From positions 1-23,042 of the IMG/VR virus record IMGVR_UViG_3300042691_015267: a stretch of DNA of 23,042 bases; one strand, 5' to 3'. The translations under genes and the position numbers were made by a program. Positions 7,731 through 14,888 of the stretch are shown here, one piece after another (the first letter of the stretch is position 1; each line of letters opens with the position of its first letter). This stretch comes from a virus. The notes beneath the pieces were generated by a model. It searched no databases and was not told where the DNA came from. It was given only the letters and a program-made list of their open reading frames with translations.

Positions 7731-8557
7731 AAGTATTAGTAATTGGCAGTAACGGCATGGCCGGACATGTTATTACAAAATATCTACGACAGCAAGGGCA
7801 TACTGTGAGTACAGTAGCAAAAACTGATGCTAGTTATTGCGTTGATATTGAGAATAGCTTAGAAGTTCAAAGTCTTACTCGAATTCTGTACAATTTCGAT
7901 TATGTAATTAACTGTATAGGATTATTAGTTAAAGATAGTATTGCTAGACCGGATCGTGCCGCTTATATTAACGGATGGTTTCCGCACTACCTTGAATATT
8001 TATTAAAGAATACTAGAACAACACTCATACACTTATCAACAGACTGTGTATTTGATGGTAGTAAAGGTAATTATAAAGAAGATGCTATACACTCAGAAAT
8101 GAATGTCTACGGAAAGTCAAAATCTATGGGAGAAGTTAACAACGATAAAGATGTTACATTTAGAATGAGCATCATAGGTCCAGAAATAAAATCTAACGGC
8201 ACTGGACTATTTAATTGGATTGTAACCACCCCAGACAAAGAAATTAATGGATGGAATAATGCACTCTGGAATGGCATCACAACATTAGAATTAGCTAAAT
8301 GTATTGACACATACATGTCAAATCCTATAATTACTGGTGTATATCATCTAGTTAACAATGACAATAAAATTAATAAATTTAAACTGCTAACTAAGATTAA
8401 CAAGATATTTGTATTGAAAAAAATAGTTAATGAAACATCAGGACCTAAAGACGTTAATAAAATATTAGTAGATACTAGACAATTAATAGATTTTGATATT
8501 CCAGATTATGATACAATGTTACTAGAATTAAAACTTTGGTGCGAAAAACATGTATAA
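7727..8557 (+). CDS. RmlD/WbvR-like 4-keto-6-deoxysugar reductase
   Basis: A 276-residue short-chain reductase of the RmlD type, expected to reduce the 4-keto group made by the upstream dehydratase. Seen: GSNGMAG nucleotide loop (7-13), INCIG (61-65), STDCVFDG (104-111) and the catalytic YGKSK (Y128, K132). The stretch WNNALWNGITTLELAKCI (176-193) is the RmlD-type substrate/C-terminal region and, from memory, recalls the reductases WbvR/WbjC used for UDP-L-QuiNAc or UDP-L-FucNAc. It overlaps the dehydratase by four bases (ATGA), a strong hint that the two act in sequence. It lacks the cupin domain that CapF carries. Confidence 0.85.
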   Translation: MKVLVIGSNGMAGHVITKYLRQQGHTVSTVAKTDASYCVDIENSLEVQSLTRILYNFDYVINCIGLLVKDSIARPDRAAYINGWFPHYLEYLLKNTRTTLIHLSTDCVFDGSKGNYKEDAIHSEMNVYGKSKSMGEVNNDKDVTFRMSIIGPEIKSNGTGLFNWIVTTPDKEINGWNNALWNGITTLELAKCIDTYMSNPIITGVYHLVNNDNKINKFKLLTKINKIFVLKKIVNETSGPKDVNKILVDTRQLIDFDIPDYDTMLLELKLWCEKHV

Positions 8558-9188
8558 TATTTTACTTGCCTGCGACACACTCTATTACACACAATGGGCT
8601 GTAAATTGTATTCGAAGTATACAACATTACAATCCGTGGATTAAGATAACTGCTGTAGTTGTTAATCCAGTTAACGTAGAAGAATTGCCAGGTGTTCGAT
8701 ATGTTTACGAACATAAAAAATTTACTAACGATGATGAAGCTGTAGGTTACTATCAAGCTCTTAGATTTATTAAAGTTCCAGAGTTGTACAAAGACAACGA
8801 ACTGGTATTGACTTTAGATGTTGACACAATCTGCACTAGGTCGTTTACACCTGTTGAATTCGATCAAGTTTGCAGAAAGGTACACATACTAAAACACCAC
8901 AAAGAAAATAGATGGTTAGCTGGCTTTGTTACCTACGGTCAAGGCAATTTTAGACATAGATTCAAAGACGCACTATTACAAAAAGATTTTAAAGACTGGA
9001 CGTTTGGATGGGACCAAGAAGTATTAAATGCCCTGCAGTCAGAGTATAATTATGAACCCATTAGGATCGGTGGATGGGTTAGTTTTGGCAAGGGCGTTGG
9101 CACATTCTTAACCTTAAAAGGCACACAAAAAGTCAGCGGCAAATATCTACCAAACTATTTAGAAAAATTAGAAAAAATTAACAATTAA
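8550..9188 (+). CDS. Putative GT-A (GT8-like) glycosyltransferase
   Basis: A 212-residue protein with a start like GT-A transferases (NILLACDTLYYTQWAVNCIRS) and a classic DxD within LTLDVDTICTR (D90, D92), the metal and nucleotide-sugar site. A later GWDQEVLNAL (around 150) resembles the WxDQ acceptor/catalytic motif of GT8 enzymes, and GGWVSFGKGVG follows. It is shorter than most GT8 enzymes (about 250-300), so the fold may be minimal. It overlaps the reductase by eight bases. Substrate unknown. Activity is not certain, though the DxD and DQ motifs together are persuasive. Confidence 0.65.
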   Translation: MYNILLACDTLYYTQWAVNCIRSIQHYNPWIKITAVVVNPVNVEELPGVRYVYEHKKFTNDDEAVGYYQALRFIKVPELYKDNELVLTLDVDTICTRSFTPVEFDQVCRKVHILKHHKENRWLAGFVTYGQGNFRHRFKDALLQKDFKDWTFGWDQEVLNALQSEYNYEPIRIGGWVSFGKGVGTFLTLKGTQKVSGKYLPNYLEKLEKINN

Positions 9189-9212
9189 TAACTATAGGAA
9201 CAGTGTTAAAAA

Positions 9213-10049
9213 ATGAAAATATTAATTACTGGTAATTCTGGTTATATCGGAAGTCATCTAACTCAAATATTAAATAGTCAAACTGATTTAAGACTTTACG
9301 GACTTGATAAAGATACTCCTAAAATACACATAGCAAATTTTGATCAACATAATATACTATCATCAACAGCTTGTCGATGGCAGGCCGAAAACATAGAGTT
9401 TGACTGTGTCATACATTTGGCTGCAGAAATATCTGTGAGTCGTAGTGTAAACGACCCTATAAATTATTATCTTACTAATACCTTAGGAACACTAAAGATT
9501 CTTAAAAATATAAAATTTCGAAGATTTGTTCATGCCTCTACTGGATCTGCAGGACCTATGAACAATCCCTATGGAATAAGTAAACGAGCCTCAGAAGAAA
9601 TAGTAGATCAATATTGCAGAGAAAATTCCATACCGTATACTACATTTAGATTTTATAATGTTACAGGTACAGCTGGGATATTACCAACTAATCCGGACGG
9701 ATTAATGTGGAATTTAATAAATGCTCAAAAAACAGGAATATTTAATCTATTTGGAGATGACTATAATACTATAGATGGGTCTGCTGTACGAGATTACACA
9801 CATGTTAACGAAATTTGTAATGCTCTAAAACAAGCGATTAATAAATCTACTAATCAAATAGAAAATTTAGGACACGGTACTGGTATCACTGTTAAACAAA
9901 TGATTAAATTATATAAACAAGTTAACAACTGTAATTTTAAAACTGTACTTTGCCCAAGGAGACACGGGGATCTTGAAAGTAGTGTACTTGATAATCCTTC
10001 AACGTTTATGCAAAAATTATACACAATGGAAGATTTATTAAAGGTTTAA
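9213..10049 (+). CDS. NAD-dependent sugar epimerase/dehydratase, GalE-like
   Basis: A 278-residue extended short-chain dehydrogenase with GNSGYIGSH (7-15), VIHLAAEISVSRSV (66-79), catalytic ST (109-110) and YGISK (Y120, K124), plus RFYNVTGTAG and DGSAVRDYTHVNEI, which is the GalE-type substrate and C-terminal signature. GalE interconverts UDP-Glc/UDP-Gal, and relatives act on the GlcNAc/GalNAc forms or are dehydratases. It is about 50 residues shorter than bacterial GalE. AGGAA lies 12 bases before the ATG, an unusually wide spacing, and the 24-base gap makes this the only gene of the cassette not abutting or overlapping its upstream neighbour closely. Exact sugar is unknown. Confidence 0.85.
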   Translation: MKILITGNSGYIGSHLTQILNSQTDLRLYGLDKDTPKIHIANFDQHNILSSTACRWQAENIEFDCVIHLAAEISVSRSVNDPINYYLTNTLGTLKILKNIKFRRFVHASTGSAGPMNNPYGISKRASEEIVDQYCRENSIPYTTFRFYNVTGTAGILPTNPDGLMWNLINAQKTGIFNLFGDDYNTIDGSAVRDYTHVNEICNALKQAINKSTNQIENLGHGTGITVKQMIKLYKQVNNCNFKTVLCPRRHGDLESSVLDNPSTFMQKLYTMEDLLKV

Positions 10050-10050
10050 A

Positions 10051-10329
10051 ATGGGGACTCTTACACCTGGCGTAACTTATATCTATGAGAGAAACGGTGA
10101 AGAAATTTACGCTCGAGAATCGGGATCAACGGAACGTAAATTGATCGGTTATCAATATGAAAACAAAATTGACCCCCGTACACCCGACGGTCGACCGCTG
10201 CACGAACACATAATGGAAGATAAACTCTGGGGTGAAATTCGTCGTGCTGCTCCAACCAATCCTGCTTTACAAAAGGCATTGGATCGTGCTATAATGATAT
10301 ATAGACTTAGCAAGGACAATCCAGAATGA
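10051..10329 (+). CDS. Conserved hypothetical protein, 92 residues
   Basis: A small, charged, soluble protein with no recognised catalytic motif. An N-terminal half rich in beta-type residues (VTYIYERNGEEIYAR) is followed by a helix-forming C-terminal half (LWGEIRRAAPTNPALQKAL). It begins one base after the GalE-like stop, with AAAGG at 10040-10044 as a usable Shine-Dalgarno, and overlaps the next gene by four bases. From memory, close relatives occur in many marine T4-like phages. It opens the chain of overlapping small genes that ends with the miniature polymerase. Confidence 0.75.
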   Translation: MGTLTPGVTYIYERNGEEIYARESGSTERKLIGYQYENKIDPRTPDGRPLHEHIMEDKLWGEIRRAAPTNPALQKALDRAIMIYRLSKDNPE

Positions 10330-10646
10330 GTAAAGAAGAAGATAAATTCAAACATTCAAAACGTCTACTCAAAGACGAAAATGCTATTAAAAAGCAAGTT
10401 AAAATTGCTAAGGAACACAAAGCGTCCGAATATAATCCTAGTGGGATAGATCAACCGCATAGGTATCATAAACATCACGCAATGGATTGTGGCAATCCAG
10501 AATGCTACATGTGCGGTAATCCTCGAAAAACTCACAAAGATAAATTAACTGCACAAGAAAAAAGATTGTTTCAAGACGTAGAAAAAGTTACAGATAGACA
10601 CAGTAACGGATTACCTATAAAGGACGAAGATGAGCGAAAAGATTGA
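10326..10646 (+). CDS. Small Cys/His-rich hypothetical protein
   Basis: A 106-residue, very polar protein. Its centre carries RYHKHHAMDCGNPECYMCG (46-64), that is C55-x4-C60-x2-C63 with several histidines just before, a likely Zn or iron site. The flanks are lysine- and glutamate-rich helices. Proteins with a DCGNPxCxxCxNPRK core are widespread in phages and bacteria, and I know of no proven function. It overlaps its upstream neighbour by four bases and its downstream neighbour by 17, so the three are probably translated together. Nucleic-acid binding is a guess from charge. Confidence 0.75.
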   Translation: MSKEEDKFKHSKRLLKDENAIKKQVKIAKEHKASEYNPSGIDQPHRYHKHHAMDCGNPECYMCGNPRKTHKDKLTAQEKRLFQDVEKVTDRHSNGLPIKDEDERKD

Positions 10647-11106
10647 ACTAAAAGATAAACTTGCAGCCGTTGACATGAACTATAAAGGCTTGTGGGATGA
10701 GATCGACGAAGATCAACGTAAAAATCTCAAACAAGAATTTTTTATATTGAATAGATATATTAGCAGTGCCAAAACAAACAGCAGAGACGCAAAGGAACAC
10801 TACGTACTAGCAGTTAATGAATATTTTAACAAATACTGGAACGACCTACAAGGACATCCACAATTAATGTGGCAACTTCTTTGTATGTGCGGACACGAAA
10901 GTAAGAGTATTTTCTTCCATGAATGGATTGGATTTAAAAAGAAAGATGCTGCCAGCAATAAAATGACAAAATTTTTATCTACAATCTACCCAGATAAAAA
11001 GAATGATGAAATTGAGCTGCTGGCTAAAATGACTAGTAAAGCAGAAGCTAAAGAACTCGCTAGGGACTTAGGTCATGAAGAATCAGAAATTGCAAAAATG
11101 TTTTAA
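10630..11106 (+). CDS. Probable gp62-like clamp loader small subunit
   Basis: A 158-residue helical protein. The pattern KDKLAAVD..., an NRYISSA segment, NKYW...HPQLMWQLL, then HEWIGFKKK and a C-terminal AKELARDLGHEESEI closely recalls, from memory, the short clamp-loader subunits (gp62) of marine T4-like phages, where gp44 and gp62 load the gp45 clamp on DNA. T4 gp62 itself is about 187 residues and highly divergent, so the match is one of layout rather than invariant residues. No gp44 or gp45 gene lies in the window. The stop overlaps the next start. An alternative is an unrelated conserved helical protein. Confidence 0.5.
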   Translation: MSEKIELKDKLAAVDMNYKGLWDEIDEDQRKNLKQEFFILNRYISSAKTNSRDAKEHYVLAVNEYFNKYWNDLQGHPQLMWQLLCMCGHESKSIFFHEWIGFKKKDAASNKMTKFLSTIYPDKKNDEIELLAKMTSKAEAKELARDLGHEESEIAKMF

Positions 11107-11804
11107 TGATGCTAGAATTAAGTGTGAATAAACCTTACGTATGTCAATTTTGTGGTCACAAATATATGCAAGAAAAAACTCTTGCAGTACATGTATGTGA
11201 GCAAAAACGTAGATATCTTGCAAAAGATAGCAAGTCTGCAGTAGTTGGCTATCAAACATTTAATAGATTCTTTCAACTGACGCAGGGCAAAGGACAAAAC
11301 AAAACATATGATGAATTTGCACATAGTCCTTATTATAATGCATTTATAAAGTTTGGCAGTTTTGTCAGCAATATTAATCCCTTATATCCAGATAAGTTTA
11401 TTGATTACGTGGTACGTAGTGGTGTTAAATTAGATCACTGGTGTCGTGACGAGCTGTACGAAAAATATGTAATTAATTTAATCCACACAGAAGCTGTCGA
11501 GACTGCATTAGAAAGAAGTGTTGCTCACATGCAGTCATGGGCCACTGAGAACAACAGCTTGTGGAATCATTACTTTAAATATGTAAGCACTAATCGTGCA
11601 GTATATGATGTTAAAGATGGTAAAGTAAGTCCTTGGATTATTTTAAACTCTGCTAGCGGTAAAGAAATGTTACAGGGCTTTAGAGACGATCAGCTTGCGG
11701 CTATAAGTAATATAATAGATCCTCAAGTATGGGTTAAGAAGTTTAAAGCACACACATTTGATCTGGAACTAGTAAAAAAAATAGTCAAGGAGGCTAATTT
11801 ATGA
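11106..11804 (+). CDS. Zinc-finger protein of unknown function
   Basis: A 232-residue protein opening with a single zinc finger, C13-x2-C16-x12-H29-x-C31, within YVCQFCGHKYMQEKTLAVHVC. The rest is mixed alpha/beta with many aromatic residues and no catalytic motif that I recognise. Two tandem ATG codons (11106 and 11109) are possible starts; the first overlaps the previous stop. It is linked by overlap to the gp62-like gene upstream and the 62-residue gene downstream. A nucleic-acid or protein-binding role in replication is suggested by finger and context only. Confidence 0.75.
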   Translation: MMLELSVNKPYVCQFCGHKYMQEKTLAVHVCEQKRRYLAKDSKSAVVGYQTFNRFFQLTQGKGQNKTYDEFAHSPYYNAFIKFGSFVSNINPLYPDKFIDYVVRSGVKLDHWCRDELYEKYVINLIHTEAVETALERSVAHMQSWATENNSLWNHYFKYVSTNRAVYDVKDGKVSPWIILNSASGKEMLQGFRDDQLAAISNIIDPQVWVKKFKAHTFDLELVKKIVKEANL

Positions 11805-11989
11805 GTCAGGTATCTACAAGTGATATTCGAAAAACTGAATTAGATATGGAGATCATTCTTTCTGAAGATGACACTACCATATATGTAAAATTGACTGGTT
11901 TTGAAAATAATGCTGACGCAGATCAGTATGCCGTGTTCTTGCAAGAAAACTTACCATTGTTACTTTTTGAATCAGAGGTACTGCACTAA
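11801..11989 (+). CDS. Small acidic hypothetical protein, 62 residues
   Basis: A short, acidic protein (many Asp and Glu) that alternates beta-type strands (MEIILSEDDTTIYVKLTGF) with a helix. It has the strongest ribosome-binding site in the region, AAGGAGG at 11787-11793, seven bases before its ATG. It overlaps the zinc-finger gene by four bases and its TAA forms TAATG with the miniature polymerase start. Strong initiation here would also drive translation of that next gene. Function unknown; partnership with the polymerase-like protein is an inference from coupling. Confidence 0.75.
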   Translation: MSQVSTSDIRKTELDMEIILSEDDTTIYVKLTGFENNADADQYAVFLQENLPLLLFESEVLH

Positions 11990-12567
11990 TGCCCGATATC
12001 GACATTGATTTTGCAGACAGAGATCTAGCACTTTCTCGTATTAAACACATACGAGCAAGTAGGTTAGATCGCAACGACACAGTTCCACACAATACTGGCA
12101 TATATCTTCAAAGTATACCTGTGAATCCTATAACTAATCTATCAACTATAGATTACAAAACAGCAGAAGATCGGGGATATTTTAAATTAGACTTTCTTAA
12201 TGTTAGCATCTACAAAGATGTAAGAGATGAAGAGCATCTTAAAACTTTGATGGAGACCGAACCACTATGGGACCTTTTAGAGCAGGACGATTTCAGCAGT
12301 TTACTTTTTCACGTCAACGGTCACGGCAGCATTTTGCGTCAGATGAAACCGAAGAGTATACTCCAACTAGCGGCAGTTTTGGCCATGATAAGACCCGCCA
12401 AGAGACATTTGATTGGAGAGACATGGACGACTGTGATGGAGACGATTTGGACGAAACCCACAGATGGTGAATACTATTTTAAGAAGGCTCACGCCGTGGC
12501 CTATGCTATGGCGGTGGCAGTACAGATGAATCTAATCTGTGAAGGTGTTAGTTACGGTTACAGTTAA
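11989..12567 (+). CDS. Miniature DnaE-like (DNA polymerase III alpha) catalytic-core protein
   Basis: A 192-residue protein that matches, in order, the signature blocks of bacterial C-family polymerase alpha. PDIDIDF (2-8) corresponds to the palm PDFDVDF with two catalytic Asp. HNTGIYL (34-40) corresponds to the HAGGVV block. RGYFKLDFLNV (62-72) corresponds to GLVKFDFLGL with the third catalytic Asp (D68) and the conserved Lys (K66). LWDLLEQDDFSSLLFHVNG...LKQMKP-like and AMIRPAKR (to about 139) correspond to the FQLES...LFRPGP fingers region. YFKKAHAVAYAM (163-174) corresponds to GFNKSHSAAYAL. E. coli DnaE is 1160 residues; the PHP, thumb, beta-binding and OB parts are absent and two inner segments are strongly shortened. 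From memory, similar short proteins occur in marine phages. Polymerase activity is unproven. Confidence 0.75.
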   Translation: MPDIDIDFADRDLALSRIKHIRASRLDRNDTVPHNTGIYLQSIPVNPITNLSTIDYKTAEDRGYFKLDFLNVSIYKDVRDEEHLKTLMETEPLWDLLEQDDFSSLLFHVNGHGSILRQMKPKSILQLAAVLAMIRPAKRHLIGETWTTVMETIWTKPTDGEYYFKKAHAVAYAMAVAVQMNLICEGVSYGYS

Positions 12568-12941
12568 CGCTTTGGTGTTTTAACTAGCTGTACACTTTTA
12601 CGTTTAACACGTTTGAGGGTCATATTCATTAGGTTAACTACAGGACCCAAAATTATGCGTACATCTTTGCTGTTAAATGTTTTAATTGCATATCGATACG
12701 GTTCAATTTCCCTACGACAAAAAATGCTGATAGGTATTTGACGGTTTGATTCCCACCACCAAACTTCTCCTATTTCTAAAAGAACAGACTTTTCTTCAGG
12801 TGTTTTAATCAGCTCTAGGTCGTAGAAGCTGGTTACAAACTGATCCTGGTTTATTATAATTCCGACATATTCATCTTCACCGTAGTGTAGTACTGAAATA
12901 AAGGGTAGTTGTTCTTGTATATTATCTCTTAGTTTTACCAT
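12564..12941 (-). CDS. Conserved hypothetical protein, reverse strand
   Basis: A 125-residue protein, one of only two reverse-strand genes. It has a beta-rich N-terminal part (LPFISVLHYGEDEYVGIIINQD), a tryptophan cluster VWWWESNRQIPI and a basic C-terminal tail (LKRVKRKSVQLVKTPKR). From memory it is strongly conserved in marine T4-like phages with no assigned function. Its 3' end overlaps the polymerase-like gene by four bases tail to tail. Its start codon shares a base with a late promoter on the other strand. No Shine-Dalgarno is visible before the start. The basic tail could bind nucleic acid, but that is a guess. Confidence 0.8.
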   Translation of the reverse strand: MVKLRDNIQEQLPFISVLHYGEDEYVGIIINQDQFVTSFYDLELIKTPEEKSVLLEIGEVWWWESNRQIPISIFCRREIEPYRYAIKTFNSKDVRIILGPVVNLMNMTLKRVKRKSVQLVKTPKR

Positions 12942-12948
12942 ATAAATA
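12941..12948 (+). promoter_or_regulatory. T4-type late promoter TATAAATA
   Basis: A perfect T4 late octamer, followed by C. Transcription would start near 12954 and give a leader of about 16 bases, with AAGGCG near its 5' end, before the structural gene at 12970. In T4 this box is read by gp55 with gp33 and the gp45 clamp. Confidence 0.75.
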
Positions 12949-12969
12949 CTGTTAAGGCGAAGTCACCAA

Positions 12970-13779
12970 ATGCAAAAAATTTCAAGTTATTTATACCCAA
13001 ACAGAATTCTGCTAACTACTGATTTGGCTGTACATCCAACGGAGTATAGAATCGTGTACCAAAGAAAATTTAAAATATACAAAGGGCTAGATAATGAGCT
13101 CTTATTAGACATTAAGAACGCAGACCAAAAGCGAATTGATGTTAGCAACAAAACAATCAAAGTTGTTGTAATGGATGAACTACAACAAGAGGTGTATACC
13201 TCTACTGTGGCACACAGCACAACACCTGGACTTGCTACGTTTACTATCCCTTCTACTGCGTTAACTACCCTAGCACCGCAATTTTTAAACTATACTATCT
13301 ATGTTGAAAATCCAAACGGTAGTAAAACTCCAGTGTATGGAGACACTCAGTTCGGAGTATCGGGCACTTTTGATTTCATAGGTACTGCGATGCCTAAAGC
13401 ACTAGAGCCTATAATAATTGACACGTTTAATTATTCAGAAGATCAAACAGTTAATCCGTGGGTAAGAGTATATACTAGCGAAGCAGCTGAAGTTAATTTT
13501 CCTAATGACATTTCAACTGTAAACACTCTAAGTTTAGAATTTTGGTTGGATAGTTTAGAGGCTGAAATTGAAGTACAACTAACTGAAGATGTTATTGTAC
13601 ATGCCTTTACAGAATGGCGCACAGTTGAAACATTCAATGTAGCAACCACTACTGACAGAGTTTCAAAAGTCTATAATTCAATTATAGATTATTCTAACAA
13701 TCTTGGTTGGCTAAGAATCAAGTACACTCATCTTAACGAAAACACCGGAACTGTTGACAAAGTTTTAGTAAGACGTTAA
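12970..13779 (+). CDS. Virion structural protein, BppU/Ig-like N-terminus
   Basis: A 269-residue beta-rich protein. The N-terminal part (about 28-110, from YQRKFKIYKG through VVVMDELQQEVYTS to FTIPSTAL) resembles the Ig-like domain at the start of baseplate upper and fibre-attachment proteins. The C-terminal part has strand-rich segments with many Thr, Val and Asn. There are no enzyme motifs and no signal peptide. It stands directly behind a perfect late promoter, in keeping with a virion part such as a baseplate or neck accessory protein. Its exact place in the particle cannot be given from sequence. Confidence 0.65.
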   Translation: MQKISSYLYPNRILLTTDLAVHPTEYRIVYQRKFKIYKGLDNELLLDIKNADQKRIDVSNKTIKVVVMDELQQEVYTSTVAHSTTPGLATFTIPSTALTTLAPQFLNYTIYVENPNGSKTPVYGDTQFGVSGTFDFIGTAMPKALEPIIIDTFNYSEDQTVNPWVRVYTSEAAEVNFPNDISTVNTLSLEFWLDSLEAEIEVQLTEDVIVHAFTEWRTVETFNVATTTDRVSKVYNSIIDYSNNLGWLRIKYTHLNENTGTVDKVLVRR

Positions 13780-13788
13780 AATGTATGT

Positions 13789-14778
13789 ATGAGTATTATC
13801 ACAGATACAGTACAGTCATTTTTACCTCCGAAAAGAAAAGTTACTCCTAGCGGTTGGGTAAGTTTTAACGCCGTCTGCTGCCACCATACTGGATCTGGGC
13901 ATGATAATAGACAACGTGGTGGTATTATAGTCAATGGTGACGGAGTTAGTTATCATTGTTTTAATTGTCAATTTAAAGCTAGTTGGCAACCTGGTAGACC
14001 GATTACTACTAAATTTAAAAAACTATTACAATGGTTAAATGTACCAGATGATCAAATAACCAAGTGTGCATTAGATGCACTGCGTCTTAAAGAAGACGGC
14101 CCTAATGCTGTACATGAAAGCCTAATACCTACATTTTTTGACAAAGCACTGCCTAAAGGTGCAGAACCCATTGCTAACTTTTTAGATAATCCTCCTGAAG
14201 AATTACTGCCAGTAGTTGAATATCTATTAGGTAGAAATTTATATTTAGAAGACTATCCTTTTTATTGGACACCTGAAGATGGGTTTAACAACAGATTTAT
14301 TATTCCTTTTTACTACAAAGGCAATACAGTTGGTTATACTGCTAGAAAAATTACCGAAGGCAAACCAAAGTACATAAGCGAACAACAACCTAACTATGTG
14401 TTTAACTTAGACAATCAACCCTGGAATAAAAAGTTTGTTATTGTGTGTGAAGGTCCTATGGATGCTATCTGCGTAGGTGGCGTAGCAGTTATGAGTTCTG
14501 AAGTAGGTGCAGGACAACGATTATTAATAAATCAGCTAAACAAAGAAGTTATAGTTGTACCAGATAGAGATCATGATGGTCCTAAAATGATAGAGCAAGC
14601 TATAGAATTTGGATGGAGTGTCAGTTTTCCTAGCTGGGGAGACGGTATAAAAGATATAAATGATTCTGTTAAAAAATACGGAAGACTATATACATTATAT
14701 ACTATTGTAAAAAATTCTGTAAGTACAGAACTTAAAATACGTTTAAATGCTAAACAATGGTTTAAGGAAGAAAAATGA
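13789..14778 (+). CDS. DNA primase (T4 gp61 type)
   Basis: Makes RNA primers for lagging-strand synthesis with the gp41 helicase. The N-terminal zinc site is seen as VCCHH (29-33) and CFNC (57-60). A primase core follows, with a TOPRIM domain: EGPMDA with E220 and D224, and PDRDHDG with D258, D260 and D262 as metal ligands. The 329-residue length fits T4 gp61 (342). The start at 13789 has no clear Shine-Dalgarno but is the third of three ATGs in ATGTATGTATG; the first would give only a three-residue peptide ending over this start. The stop overlaps the next start. Confidence 0.9.
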   Translation: MSIITDTVQSFLPPKRKVTPSGWVSFNAVCCHHTGSGHDNRQRGGIIVNGDGVSYHCFNCQFKASWQPGRPITTKFKKLLQWLNVPDDQITKCALDALRLKEDGPNAVHESLIPTFFDKALPKGAEPIANFLDNPPEELLPVVEYLLGRNLYLEDYPFYWTPEDGFNNRFIIPFYYKGNTVGYTARKITEGKPKYISEQQPNYVFNLDNQPWNKKFVIVCEGPMDAICVGGVAVMSSEVGAGQRLLINQLNKEVIVVPDRDHDGPKMIEQAIEFGWSVSFPSWGDGIKDINDSVKKYGRLYTLYTIVKNSVSTELKIRLNAKQWFKEEK

Positions 14779-14888
14779 AAACAATATGGTACTATATGAC
14801 ATGGCCCTGGGCAAAGTGGAAAGAAAAACAAAGAATTAAAAAGCGCATAGAAGAATTGCGTAAACAAGATCCGTTTATTTACAAATGA
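14775..14888 (+). CDS. 37-residue basic protein, translationally coupled
   Basis: A very short gene that overlaps the primase stop (ATGA) and the next start (ATGA). Its product begins MKTIWYYMTWPWAKW, four tryptophans in 15 residues, then has a lysine/arginine-rich helix and ends DPFIYK. The overlap at both ends argues that it is translated, and from memory similar tiny proteins with the same start and DPFIYK end occur next to replication genes in marine myophages. An amphipathic, membrane- or protein-binding helix is possible. Function unknown. Confidence 0.65.
   Translation: MKTIWYYMTWPWAKWKEKQRIKKRIEELRKQDPFIYK

Noticed and set aside
12267-12470. 67-residue open frame within the mini-DnaE gene
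   Set aside because: It is in another frame of a gene with clear family motifs and has no start context of its own.
12301-12567. Frameshifted or decayed full-length dnaE
   Set aside because: The frame is open from start to stop, blocks are in order, no DnaE-like sequence is seen in neighbouring frames, and both ends are tightly joined to neighbours.
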